A DNA stretch of 29,961 nt from JANPCX01 sp031431125 (GTDB lineage Bacteria; Pseudomonadota; Gammaproteobacteria; Burkholderiales; Burkholderiaceae_C), in contig JANPCX010000066.1 in NCBI GenBank assembly GCA_031431125.1, positions 1-29,961 on the forward strand, read 5' to 3'. Both the position numbers and the translations under genes were made by a program. Positions within the stretch are counted from its first letter, which is position 1. Each line of letters begins with the position of its first letter. The notes under the pieces were generated by a model that made no database searches, was not told the DNA's origin, and was given only the letters and a program-made list of their open reading frames with translations. Shown piece after piece: positions 1 through 7,145 of this stretch.

Positions 1-93
1 CAGTGCGAAAGCAAAACTTCCCGGGACGATTTGTTCAGACAAGACGACCGGCAGCAACATGCCGTTGCGATCCTGGGGTTTGTAGCGGGCCAT
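1..93 (-). mobile_element. IS1182-family transposase, 5' end only (runs off the window)
   Basis: An ATG at 93 on the minus strand opens 31 codons that continue past the left edge. The product begins MARYKPQDRNGMLLPVVL and continues SEQIVPGSFAFAL. This matches the start of IS1182-type DDE transposases, which open MARYK, then a proline-containing stretch, then a Q-x-x-P-G-x-F-x-x-A-L segment. The catalytic domain lies outside the window, so intactness cannot be judged. The left border of the window is therefore probably inside an insertion sequence whose terminal repeat should lie somewhere in 94-236. I could not define that repeat without the other end. Confidence 0.72.
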
Positions 94-228
94 GTTCTGC
101 AAGGTTCGTTGGGAATCCGAACACAACGCTTTAGACCACGCCGGGGCTGACGGGAATGGCCCTGGGCAGAGGTTTTTTTACAGCCTCAACACCTACAGGG
201 ACTTCCCTTGGGGCGCCTTGAGGTGCGC

Positions 229-257
229 TAGACACATATACGCCCGGGGCGTATAGT
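229..257 (+). promoter_or_regulatory. sigma-70 promoter of the toxin-antitoxin module
   Basis: TAGACA (229-234; 5 of 6 to the -35 consensus) is followed after exactly 17 bases by TATAGT (252-257; 5 of 6 to the -10 consensus). The expected start of transcription is 263-265, which is the A of the toxin start codon at 264. No Shine-Dalgarno sequence precedes that codon, so the message is predicted to be leaderless. Confidence 0.65.
237..255. promoter_or_regulatory. operator-like perfect inverted repeat over the TA promoter
   Basis: TATACGCC (237-244) and GGCGTATA (248-255) are perfect reverse complements separated by CGG. The palindrome fills the -35/-10 spacer and covers most of the -10 box. 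HigA-type antitoxins are known to repress their own operons by binding such palindromes, so this is the likely autoregulatory site. Confidence 0.6.
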
Positions 258-263
258 TCGCTA

Positions 264-575
264 ATGCTCACCGTTGTCGAAACCCTCCTGTTCCAGCGCC
301 AGTGGCCGATGTACTGGACTGAAGAAGAAAGAGGAGCTTTCGCTGCCTATATCGCGGAGCGCCCCACTGCCGGAGATGTCGTGCCCGACTCCGGTGGCAT
401 TCGCAAGGTCCGCTGGGGCCGAGCAGGTTCGGGCAAGTCGAGTGGTGTTCGAGTGATCTACTTCACTCGCACCGCTGAAGGTGAAGTTGTCTTACTCACG
501 CTGTACGCCAAGGCGAAAACAGACAACCTCACTGGCCCTAAGTTGAAGGAGATCCGCCGTGCCCTCGAAGAGTAA
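264..575 (+). CDS. RelE/HigB-like toxin of a type II toxin-antitoxin module
   Basis: A 103-residue basic protein of the RelE/HigB fold, probably a ribosome-dependent mRNA interferase. The family pattern is visible: a short N-terminal strand and helix (TEEERGAFAAYIAERPTAG), a GIRKVRW strand, then SGVRVIYF and EVVLLTLYAKAKTDNLT and a final KLKEIRRAL helix. K, R and Y residues are where RelE-like toxins keep theirs. It precedes its antitoxin, the HigBA order, and overlaps it by 17 bases, indicating coupled translation. The ATG at 264 has no ribosome-binding site but coincides with the predicted transcription start. The next in-frame ATG (residue 16) would cut into the fold. The neighbouring insertion sequence fits a mobile accessory locus. 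Confidence 0.82.
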   Translation: MLTVVETLLFQRQWPMYWTEEERGAFAAYIAERPTAGDVVPDSGGIRKVRWGRAGSGKSSGVRVIYFTRTAEGEVVLLTLYAKAKTDNLTGPKLKEIRRALEE

Positions 576-873
576 ACCCCTGACAAAAGCTGAACTTGCG
601 GCCTACGAAGCCAAACGCGATCTCGCGGCTGAGCTTCTGCAATCCGTGAAGGAAATGAAGGCTGGCCAAGTTCACGTCGTGTCCTCGCCCGTCATTGAGG
701 CACGCCAGAAAACCGGTCTGTCTCAGTCGCAGTTCGCAGCACTCATGGGCGTCTCTGTCCGCACACTGCAAGGCTGGGAGCAAGGCCGCAAGCAACCCAG
801 CGGTGCCGCCCGTACGTTGCTGGCGATTGCGAGCACCAATCCGAAGGCATTGCTGGCTGTGGCAGGTAGGTAG
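559..873 (+). CDS. HigA-like XRE-family antitoxin
   Basis: A 104-residue DNA-binding antitoxin that should neutralise the preceding toxin and repress the operon. An N-terminal lysine-rich helical part (about 1-40) is followed by a helix-turn-helix at about 46-80, with the XRE signature GLSQSQFAALMGVSVRTLQG then WEQGRKQPSG. The tail AARTLLAIASTNPKALL is typical of HigA antitoxins of the COG2944 type. The start is GTG at 559, inside the toxin gene, in the manner of translationally coupled toxin-first modules. The likely binding target is the palindrome at 237-255. Confidence 0.82.
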   Translation: MPSKSKPLTKAELAAYEAKRDLAAELLQSVKEMKAGQVHVVSSPVIEARQKTGLSQSQFAALMGVSVRTLQGWEQGRKQPSGAARTLLAIASTNPKALLAVAGR

Positions 874-1148
874 CCCTCCTTGCACGAGACGCCCAATCGG
901 GTAGGAAACGGCTTCTCACCGTCGCCCCACACCACCCACCATGCGGGTCCTTCGTTCAGCGGTTCAACAAGTCGGCACGCTCGACGAAGCCTTTCCTTTC
1001 TTGGCCGTGTAGCCCTGCGCTTTGCACCACAGGTCTTTAGTTCCGGCGTAACTTGAGTACAAGTTAGCCTTCTCTGAAACTTCGTTCTCAGGCTGAGCAA
1101 GGCCAACTCCACTACTTTCATTTGTGCCGTTATTTCTGAACCGCGACA
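874..1148. other. intergenic stretch, no gene recognised
   Basis: About 275 bases between the antitoxin and the end of the DUF2062 gene. Short open frames on the minus strand have no recognisable motif and no good start. The one clear structure is an imperfect hairpin: GGCGTAACTTG (1045-1055), loop AGTA, CAAGTTAGCC (1060-1069), one bulged base, followed by TTCTCT. It might act as a weak terminator or be a relic of a mobile element. Confidence 0.4.
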
Positions 1149-1724
1149 CTAGCGCGCCCTGCGCCTAGCCCGGCGCGCCACACGCCAGTGGAACCACGCA
1201 GCGGACGACACCCGCACCAGCAGATAACCCAAAGCCGCGCCACCGACCGCAAAAATGCCCATGCCGACCACCGTGGGCCAGCCGAAGGACTGGATGGTGG
1301 CCAGCCAACCGTTGGCGCTGCTCAAATTGGGGGCGGCGCTGGACTCCACAAACAGTGAGCCCGTCTTGTAGGCCAGGTACAACCAGCCGCCTATCGTGAA
1401 CGGGTTGGTGATGAGGGTCACGCCCGCCGCCACCGGAATGTTGCCGCGCCACCAAACACAGTGGGCCGCAGCGAAGAGGATTTGTGCAAAGGGCACCACA
1501 AAGGCCCAAAACATGCCGATGGCCACACCGCGTGCCACCGATTCGGTCTTCATATGCCAGAGGTCATATTCCGCCAAACGGTGGGCGATGGGCCCGAGCC
1601 ACCGCTGCTGCGCGAGTGTCTCGCGCGTGGGCATTTGGGATTTGAACTGGGTTTTGAATTCGGTCCAGAACGTGGGCTGCGCTGGGGCATCACTGGGGTC
1701 CTTGGGCGGCATGGATTGGGGCAT
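1149..1724 (-). CDS. DUF2062 family membrane protein
   Basis: A 191-residue inner-membrane protein of unknown function matching DUF2062 (COG3216). Family traits are visible: a soluble N-terminal helix region ending HRLAEYDLWHMKTESVARGVAIGMF, a membrane segment WAFVVPFAQILFAAAHCVWW, the conserved loop NIPVAAGVTLITNPFTIGG, and a last membrane segment around VGMGIFAVGGAALGYLLV. The C-terminus is strongly basic (RVARRARRRAR), fitting a cytoplasmic end. The start is the ATG at 1724; a second ATG at 1712 is nearly as good and neither has a clear Shine-Dalgarno. The open frame extends upstream to 1871 but that part looks non-coding. It is divergent from bdhA across 215 bases. Confidence 0.8.
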   Translation of the reverse strand: MPQSMPPKDPSDAPAQPTFWTEFKTQFKSQMPTRETLAQQRWLGPIAHRLAEYDLWHMKTESVARGVAIGMFWAFVVPFAQILFAAAHCVWWRGNIPVAAGVTLITNPFTIGGWLYLAYKTGSLFVESSAAPNLSSANGWLATIQSFGWPTVVGMGIFAVGGAALGYLLVRVSSAAWFHWRVARRARRRAR

Positions 1725-1939
1725 GGGATTGAGGTGTGTGCCGGCCAAGAAGACAGCATGATGACAAAAGCTTGCAAGTATCGCGGTTGAACTTCGCCCC
1801 TGCGAGGGCCAGGGACTCTGAATGAACGGCCTGTCTTTGCTGGCGACCCAGTGCAGAGACGCCAACAACAAGGCAGGTCGTCCGTAAGGAGACCGTGTTT
1901 TCCGCGACCAAAACCTGTAGCTTAACCAGGAACACCGTC

Positions 1940-2722
1940 ATGACCTCACAACGCACTGCGCTCATCACTGGCTCCACCAGCGGCATTGGCCGCGGCATCG
2001 CCACCGCCCTGGCCCGCCAGGGCCACCACATTGTTCTCAACGGCTTTGGCGATGCTGCCGAAATTGAAGCCTTGCGCCTGCAGCTCCAAAACGAGCATGG
2101 CGTGCAGGTGCGTTACAGCGGTGCTGATTTGTCGCAGCCCGATCAAATTGAAACCATGATGAAAACAACCATCGACGAGTTTGGTGGCATCGACGTGTTG
2201 GTGAACAACGCCGGCATTCAATTTGTGGCCCCCGTGGACGAATTTCCGGTGGACAAATGGAATGCGATTTTGGCCATCAACCTCAGCGCCAGTTTTCACA
2301 CCGTGCGTTTGGCTTTGCCCATGATGAAAAAGCGCGGCTGGGGCCGCATCATCAACATTGCTTCGGCCCATGCCTTGGTGGCCTCACCCTTCAAGAGTGC
2401 CTATGTGGCGGCCAAACATGGCATTGCCGGTTTGACGAAAACGGTGGCGCTGGAAGTGGCCGCGCAAGGCATCACCATGAATGCCGTTTGCCCCGGTTAT
2501 GTGTGGACACCTTTGGTCGAGAAACAAATTCCGGAAACTGCACGGGTGCGTGGCATCACCGAACAGCAGGTGATCGACGATGTGATGCTGGCCCACCAGC
2601 CGACCAAAAAATTCGTCACCATTGAAGAGGTGGCTGCACTCACCGCCTTCTTGGCCAGCGATGCAGCAGCATCCCTCACCGGCGCCATCCTGCCGGTGGA
2701 CGGTGGATGGACCGCGCAATGA
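1940..2722 (+). CDS. bdhA: 3-hydroxybutyrate dehydrogenase (SDR family)
   Basis: Oxidises (R)-3-hydroxybutyrate to acetoacetate with NAD+, the step after PHB depolymerisation. The 260 residues have the usual family length. Visible motifs: the nucleotide-binding TGSTSGIG (10-17), NNAG (89-92), and the catalytic S142, Y155 and K159 in IASAHALVASPFKSAYVAAK. Hallmarks of 3-HBDH rather than a generic SDR are NNAGIQFVAPVDEFP and VCPGYVWTPLVEKQIP, then the C-terminal DGGWTAQ. The ATG at 1940, preceded by AGGA, is chosen over an upstream in-frame start at 1895 that only adds a non-homologous tail. The stop overlaps the next start as ATGA, so it heads an operon with the patatin-like hydrolase. Confidence 0.92.
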   Translation: MTSQRTALITGSTSGIGRGIATALARQGHHIVLNGFGDAAEIEALRLQLQNEHGVQVRYSGADLSQPDQIETMMKTTIDEFGGIDVLVNNAGIQFVAPVDEFPVDKWNAILAINLSASFHTVRLALPMMKKRGWGRIINIASAHALVASPFKSAYVAAKHGIAGLTKTVALEVAAQGITMNAVCPGYVWTPLVEKQIPETARVRGITEQQVIDDVMLAHQPTKKFVTIEEVAALTAFLASDAAASLTGAILPVDGGWTAQ

Positions 2723-3867
2723 GCGCCGCAGGTGCAAACAAAGGCCGCCGCGCCGCCGCGCCCAACGCTGCGGATGCCGTCGCCGTGCCCGGCCAAGTGG
2801 TGCTGGTGCTGCAAGGGGGCGGTGCACTCGGTGCCTATCAGTTGGGTGTCTACCAATCCATGTGTGAAGCGGGCATTGCACCCGACTGGGTGGTGGGCAC
2901 CTCCATTGGCGCCATCAATGGTGCGCTGATCGCAGGCAACCGCCCTGAGCATCGACTGGAACGTCTGCACGCGTTTTGGGATCGCATGGAAATCCAAGGC
3001 ACCGGCGGGTTCTGGGGCCTCTTGGCACCCTCTGGCAATACGCTGGCGAACTTGACCACGGTCATCTCCGGTTTGCCGGGTTTCTTTCGCCCCAACCCTG
3101 CAGCCCTCTTGGGCGCGCGGGCTGATGTGGGCATTGAACGTGCGGCCTATTACGACACCACGCCGCTGCGCCAAACCCTGACCGACCTCGTCGATTGGGA
3201 CTACCTCAACAGCGGTGTCACCCGCCTGACGGTGGGCGCGGTCAATGCCCGCACCGGCGTGATGACGTATTTCGACAGCCGCAACGAGCCCCTGCGTGTC
3301 GACCACATCATGGCCTCGGGGGCCCTGCCACCGGCTTTTCCTGCGGTGCGCATTGACGGCGAACCTTACTGGGACGGCGGCATTTACTCCAACACCCCGA
3401 GCGAGGTGGTGTTCAACGACAAGCCGCGCAAAGATTCGGTGATTTTTGCGGTGCAGTTGTGGAACCCCGAAGGCGCTGAGCCGCGATCGTTGTGGCAAAT
3501 TCAAGACCGGCAAAAAGACATTCAGTTCTCCAGCCGCGACACCACCCACGTGCTGGAGCAGCAAAAGATTCACAAGCTGCGCCACATCATTCGCGAGCTG
3601 GTCAAGCACCTGCCGGACAAACAAAAGGCCTTGGCCGAGGTGAAGGAATTGACCGGTTGGGGCTGCGGCACCACCATGCACATCGTGCAGTTGATTGCAC
3701 CCCGCATCGCGGGCGAAGACCATTCGAAAGACATTGACTTCACCCACAACGGCATCAAAACCCGCTGGGAGGCGGGCCAGCTGGACGGCCGCCTCGCGAT
3801 TGAACAAGCGCCGTGGCGAAAACCGGTGGACCCGCGTGATGGCGTGGTCATCCACCATCTGAGCTGA
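2719..3867 (+). CDS. patatin-like phospholipase family protein
   Basis: A 382-residue serine hydrolase of the patatin fold, probably acting on acyl esters at the cytoplasmic side. The Ser-Asp dyad is intact: the oxyanion-hole loop GGGALGAY (33-40), nucleophile elbow GTSIG (60-64, Ser62), and catalytic DGG (Asp219) in GEPYWDGGIYSNTP. The C-terminal third (from about 235, DSVIFAVQLWNPEG) resembles the DUF3734 domain often attached to such enzymes. The ATG overlaps the bdhA stop (ATGA), arguing for coupling; an in-frame ATG at 2707 would lie deeper inside bdhA. Location after bdhA suggests a link to PHB or lipid turnover, but the substrate is unknown. Patatin-like proteins of this sort have been reported around PHB granules, which is context and not proof. 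Confidence 0.88.
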   Translation: MSAAGANKGRRAAAPNAADAVAVPGQVVLVLQGGGALGAYQLGVYQSMCEAGIAPDWVVGTSIGAINGALIAGNRPEHRLERLHAFWDRMEIQGTGGFWGLLAPSGNTLANLTTVISGLPGFFRPNPAALLGARADVGIERAAYYDTTPLRQTLTDLVDWDYLNSGVTRLTVGAVNARTGVMTYFDSRNEPLRVDHIMASGALPPAFPAVRIDGEPYWDGGIYSNTPSEVVFNDKPRKDSVIFAVQLWNPEGAEPRSLWQIQDRQKDIQFSSRDTTHVLEQQKIHKLRHIIRELVKHLPDKQKALAEVKELTGWGCGTTMHIVQLIAPRIAGEDHSKDIDFTHNGIKTRWEAGQLDGRLAIEQAPWRKPVDPRDGVVIHHLS

Positions 3868-3875
3868 AACCTGCC

Positions 3876-5225
3876 ATGCAAGCACAAGAAAAAAACATCG
3901 TCATCGTGGGCGGTGGGTTTGCCGGCGCGACCCTGGCCCGCACCCTGCAGCCGCGTTTGCCAACAGGCTGGATGCTGACGCTGATCAGCGAAGAAAGTTA
4001 CACCACCTTCAACCCGATGCTGCCCGAGGCGGTGGGTGCCTCGGTGTTTCCTGAGCATGTGGTGGCGCCTCTGCGTGAGGTCGTCAATTTGCAAGCCAGC
4101 GGCCGTTTCATCATGGGCCGTGTGGTGGCTGTCGATACGAAAGCGCAGACGCTGTCTTGCGACACCTTGGCGGGCCCCATCCGCGTGCCCTACGCCCATT
4201 TGGTGTGTGCCTTTGGCTCGCGTGCACGGCTGGACATGTTGCCCGGCATGGCGCAGCACAGCTTGCCGCTGAAGACGGTGGGCGACGCCATGGAAATCCG
4301 AAACACCGTGTTGCGCCGCCTGGCCCGCATTGAGCTTGAAAGCGATCCTGCCCTGCGTCGTCAACTCGGTCATTTTGTGGTGATCGGGGGTGGCTTTTCG
4401 GGTGTCGAGGTGGCGGGTGAGTTGGTCGACTCCATCAACGGCATGCTTCGTTACTACCCGCGTGTCGCGAAAGACGAAGTACGCGTCACCGTGGTGCAGG
4501 ACATCGGCGGCCTCTTGCCGGAGCTGCCTGCCTCCCTGGGCCTGTCGGCAAAGCGCTCTCTGGAACGTCGTGGTGTGGTGGTGCGCTTGCAAGAGCGCGC
4601 TCAAGAATTCACACCCACGGGTGTGCGGCTGGCAAGCGGTGATGGGTTGGTGGCCTCCACCATCATTTGTACCGTGGGCACCCGGCCCAATGGGCTGGCC
4701 GATGTGTTGACGCAAGCCGGTGCGGTTGTGGAGCGCGGCCGCATCGTGACGCGCAGCGACTTGTCGGTTCCTGCATTGCAGGGCGTGTGGGCGGTCGGTG
4801 ATTGCGCCTTGATCGTCAACGCCAAAGATGGCAAGCCCTCGCCCCCTACCGCTCAGTTTGCGGTGCGGCAGGCCCAGCACTTGGCCCGCAATTTGCTCGC
4901 CCACATTGCAGGCCAAACCACCTCGGACTTCAGTTACCAAGCACGCGGCATGATGGCGGCGATTGGGCACATGAAAGGCGTGGCGCTGGTGTTTGGCATC
5001 CCCCTGGGCGGTTTGCCCGCCTGGTTGTTGTGGCGTGCCTACTACCTGTCCCAAATGCCGACCATGCGCCGCAAGCTGCGCATTTTTGTGGAGTGGACTT
5101 GGGGCATGTTCTTCCCTGTCGACGTCACCCATTTGCGTTTTTTGCGCAGCAAAGATGTTGCGCCTGCTGACTCCGTGGTTGCTTCAACCCCAAACAATTC
5201 AGTCACGACCCCATTGCGCGTTTGA
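3876..5225 (+). CDS. NAD(P)/FAD-dependent oxidoreductase, type II NADH dehydrogenase-like
   Basis: A 449-residue flavoprotein resembling NDH-2 (COG1252), which passes electrons from NADH to quinone without pumping protons. It has two Rossmann motifs: VIVGGGFAGATLAR near residue 10 for FAD and VVIGGGFSGVEVAGEL near 168-183 for NAD(H). The FAD-closing motif VWAVGDCALI lies near 305-314, followed by PPTAQFAVRQAQHLARN, typical of the family. The C-terminal region (WLLWRAYYLSQMPTMRRKLR, then WTWGMFFPVDVTHLRF) is the usual amphipathic membrane-binding tail. It starts 8 bases after the patatin gene and is followed 16 bases on by a YeeE/YedE gene. A sulfide:quinone reductase is a less likely alternative; the expected pair of catalytic cysteines is not apparent. 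Confidence 0.83.
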   Translation: MQAQEKNIVIVGGGFAGATLARTLQPRLPTGWMLTLISEESYTTFNPMLPEAVGASVFPEHVVAPLREVVNLQASGRFIMGRVVAVDTKAQTLSCDTLAGPIRVPYAHLVCAFGSRARLDMLPGMAQHSLPLKTVGDAMEIRNTVLRRLARIELESDPALRRQLGHFVVIGGGFSGVEVAGELVDSINGMLRYYPRVAKDEVRVTVVQDIGGLLPELPASLGLSAKRSLERRGVVVRLQERAQEFTPTGVRLASGDGLVASTIICTVGTRPNGLADVLTQAGAVVERGRIVTRSDLSVPALQGVWAVGDCALIVNAKDGKPSPPTAQFAVRQAQHLARNLLAHIAGQTTSDFSYQARGMMAAIGHMKGVALVFGIPLGGLPAWLLWRAYYLSQMPTMRRKLRIFVEWTWGMFFPVDVTHLRFLRSKDVAPADSVVASTPNNSVTTPLRV

Positions 5226-5241
5226 TCCGCGCTTCACGAAC

Positions 5242-6228
5242 ATGGCCTGGTCTTTGTTGGTTTTTTCCGCAGCATTTTTTTTGGCAGCGTTGATGGGCTA
5301 TGCCATTCAACGCGGGGCGACCTGCACCGTTGCCGCAGTGGACGAGTGGATGACGACGGGGCGCGCCACCCGCTTGGCGGGCATGGTGGAATCTTCGTTG
5401 TGGGTGGCGGGCGGCTTGTTGATCGCCAAACATGGCGGATGGTTGGGTCAAGTGCCCCATGGTTATGCAGTGGGCGTTGCGACCGTCAGTGGCGCAGTCC
5501 TGCTGGGCTGGGGCGCGTATATCAACCGTGCCTGTGTGTTTGGCACGGTCGCCCGTCTGTCCGGCGGAGACTGGGCCTACGCATTCACCCCTCTGGGCTT
5601 TTACCTCGGCTGTAAGGCTTTTGTAGAGTTGCCGCATGCGATGACACCCCAGCCACTGCCCGCTGGTTCGGTATGGTTCGACGTGACCCCGATGTGGGCC
5701 TGGTTTGTCGTCGCGCTCATGTGCATTCGCCTGATCGTGGCTGTGGTTCGGTCTCACCAAATGCAACCGTTCATGAGCGGGGCAACCCTGGGGCAGTTCG
5801 GATCTCGCTTGTGGGCGCCTCAACCGGCCACTGTGATCATCGGCGTCGCCTTTCTTTTGTTGTGGCTGCTCGTGGGGTCATGGGCGTATACCGACGTTTT
5901 GGCGGAGTGGGCGCGGGCGATGGCCGGTGCTGATGGCGCACGCGCCGCATTGGCGGTGGCGTTGTTCGCGGGGGCATTGTGGGCGGGACGATCCAGCAGT
6001 CGATGGCGCAGCCGCCCGCCTCAGGCGACTGCCTTGTTGCGTTGCACTCTGGGTGGTTTCTTGATGGGCTGGGGTAGTCAGTGGATCCCAGGCGGCAACG
6101 ACGGCTTGATCCTCATGGGCATGCCGCTCTTGTGGCCTTACGCATGGGTGGGGTTCCTTGTCATGTTCGCCACCATTGCTGCGTTGATGCGTGCACAACG
6201 TTTCATCGGCAACCGCACCCCTGGTTGA
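5242..6228 (+). CDS. YeeE/YedE family membrane protein (putative sulfur-compound transporter)
   Basis: A 328-residue polytopic inner-membrane protein. YeeE/YedE proteins carry small sulfur species; E. coli YeeE imports thiosulfate. The family pattern of repeated short motifs is visible: GYAIQRGATCTV near the start, GWGAYINRACVFGTVARLSGGDW in the middle with its conserved cysteine, and GFLMGWGSQWIPGGNDGLI near the end. At least eight hydrophobic segments are visible. The ATG at 5242 is chosen because the open frame upstream overlaps the preceding gene and does not look homologous; no good Shine-Dalgarno is present, so translation may depend on the upstream gene. No TusA-like gene follows, unlike many YeeE loci. 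Confidence 0.8.
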   Translation: MAWSLLVFSAAFFLAALMGYAIQRGATCTVAAVDEWMTTGRATRLAGMVESSLWVAGGLLIAKHGGWLGQVPHGYAVGVATVSGAVLLGWGAYINRACVFGTVARLSGGDWAYAFTPLGFYLGCKAFVELPHAMTPQPLPAGSVWFDVTPMWAWFVVALMCIRLIVAVVRSHQMQPFMSGATLGQFGSRLWAPQPATVIIGVAFLLLWLLVGSWAYTDVLAEWARAMAGADGARAALAVALFAGALWAGRSSSRWRSRPPQATALLRCTLGGFLMGWGSQWIPGGNDGLILMGMPLLWPYAWVGFLVMFATIAALMRAQRFIGNRTPG

Positions 6229-6361
6229 TTTGGTTGAAATCGATGGAGGCCGCCTGCTACCAACAAACTTCACTCGGCTACCAGGCGTGTGCCATGTGAC
6301 CCAATCGAAGGACTGATCGAATACGTTTGACGGCTTGTGCGACACCTTTGGAAGAACAAGA

Positions 6362-6409
6362 AAGAGCCGAAGGCAACCCGCGATCTGGACTGGGGTTTCT
6401 TCGGCTCTT
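6362..6409 (-). terminator. rho-independent terminator of the EF-hand gene
   Basis: Arms 6362-6372 and 6399-6409 (AAGAGCCGAAG / CTTCGGCTCTT) pair perfectly, with extra inner pairing of AACCC and GGGTT. Read on the minus strand the stem is followed by a U-rich run (TTCTTGTTCTTCC), so it serves the leftward EF-hand gene. Confidence 0.6.
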
Positions 6410-6416
6410 GATGGCG

Positions 6417-6445
6417 GTCTTTCATCGCGTTAGGCGATGAAAGAC
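6417..6445. repeat. perfect 12-bp hairpin after the EF-hand gene
   Basis: GTCTTTCATCGC (6417-6428), loop GTTAG, and GCGATGAAAGAC (6434-6445) form a perfect stem. No U tract follows on either strand. It sits between the EF-hand stop codon and the terminator at 6362-6409, so it may be a 3' mRNA stabiliser or half of a two-hairpin terminator. Confidence 0.55.
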
Positions 6446-6461
6446 TCATGCTGGAGCTTGA

Positions 6462-6752
6462 TCAGTTGCCGCTGCCGTACAAGGCTTTGTAAAAGTCTTT
6501 GAGTTGGGCTTCAGTCATCTTCATGTCTTTGGCTTTCATTTCCTTGGCTTTCATGTCGAACATTTTGCCGGCCATTTCCAAGAACTCGGCTTTGGACACC
6601 ATGCCGTCTTTGTTTTTGTCCATCATCTTGACGGTACGGGCTTCTTCAAACCACCTCATGCCGTTGTCATCGGCCTCGCCAGCAAAGCTGTTGAAGCTCA
6701 CGAGGGAAGCGGCGGCGAGTACCAAGGTAGAGGTCAATTTTTTAGCGTTCAT
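6462..6752 (-). CDS. small secreted EF-hand protein
   Basis: A 96-residue exported protein, probably a calcium or other divalent-cation binder. It has an N-terminal signal peptide (MNAKKLTSTLVLAAASLVSF, cleavage likely after NSFA near residue 24). One canonical EF-hand loop spans residues 45-56 (DKNKDGMVSKAE) with D45, N47, D49, S53 and E56 in the metal positions. A lysine- and methionine-rich helix follows (MFDMKAKEMKAKDMKMTEAQ), and there is no second complete EF loop. The Shine-Dalgarno GGAG lies about 7 bases before the ATG. The gene is divergent from an ECF sigma factor across about 390 bases, so it could be a target of that regulator; this is inference from position. Confidence 0.85.
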   Translation of the reverse strand: MNAKKLTSTLVLAAASLVSFNSFAGEADDNGMRWFEEARTVKMMDKNKDGMVSKAEFLEMAGKMFDMKAKEMKAKDMKMTEAQLKDFYKALYGSGN

Positions 6753-7145
6753 TCATTTCTCCATTCATGTGGGTTGTGCAAAAAATACTTACAGTAGATG
6801 ACGCGGCGTCTTCGTTGTGGCCGACGACGTATCCAGCGTTAGTCGACCGAAGTTGCTCAAACTTACGGTCGTCATAGAAAGTTCTCTGCATCAACGTTCA
6901 CCTATCACTGGCGTAGCACTGCCCACCAGCAACCCCCACCAACAAGAAAGAACGGGGCTTGTAATACTCCTGTGCTCGAACAGGACCAAACCCAAATTGC
7001 ATTGGTCTAAACCCATGTTCGGGTTCGACATCAACACATGTTTCGCTGGCATGGATCAAGTAGAGGCCATGCGGTTTGAACAGCCTGCGATCCCCGCCAT
7101 CGTTTGTGCCCGCAAAACGTTCGTTCACTACTCAAAGAGAGTCCC
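6753..7145. other. divergent intergenic region between EF-hand and ECF sigma genes
   Basis: About 390 bases that should hold the two divergent promoters. CGTCAT occurs pointing to the sigma gene at 6870-6875 and, on the other strand, pointing to the EF-hand gene at 6798-6803. ECF sigma factors often recognise CGTC-like -10 boxes, but I could not identify matching -35 boxes with confidence. A minus-strand open frame at 6898-7128 is probably not a gene. Confidence 0.35.

Noticed and set aside
1045..1069. Possible integron attC site beside the TA module
   Set aside because: The hairpin arms lack the required core-site triplets in the right spacing, and no integrase or cassette series is present.
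964..1149. 61-codon minus-strand frame before the DUF2062 gene
   Set aside because: No motif, no ribosome-binding site, and composition unlike neighbouring genes.
2497..5132. Long minus-strand open frames opposite the patatin and NDH-2 genes (2497-3885 and 3570-5132)
   Set aside because: Shadow frames caused by GC-rich third positions; no motifs, and the plus-strand genes are well supported.
6898..7128. 76-codon minus-strand frame containing KPRSFLLVGVAGG
   Set aside because: The string resembles spurious translations antisense to tRNA genes, so I looked for a tRNA. Only a short T-arm-like hairpin was seen, with no acceptor or anticodon stem.
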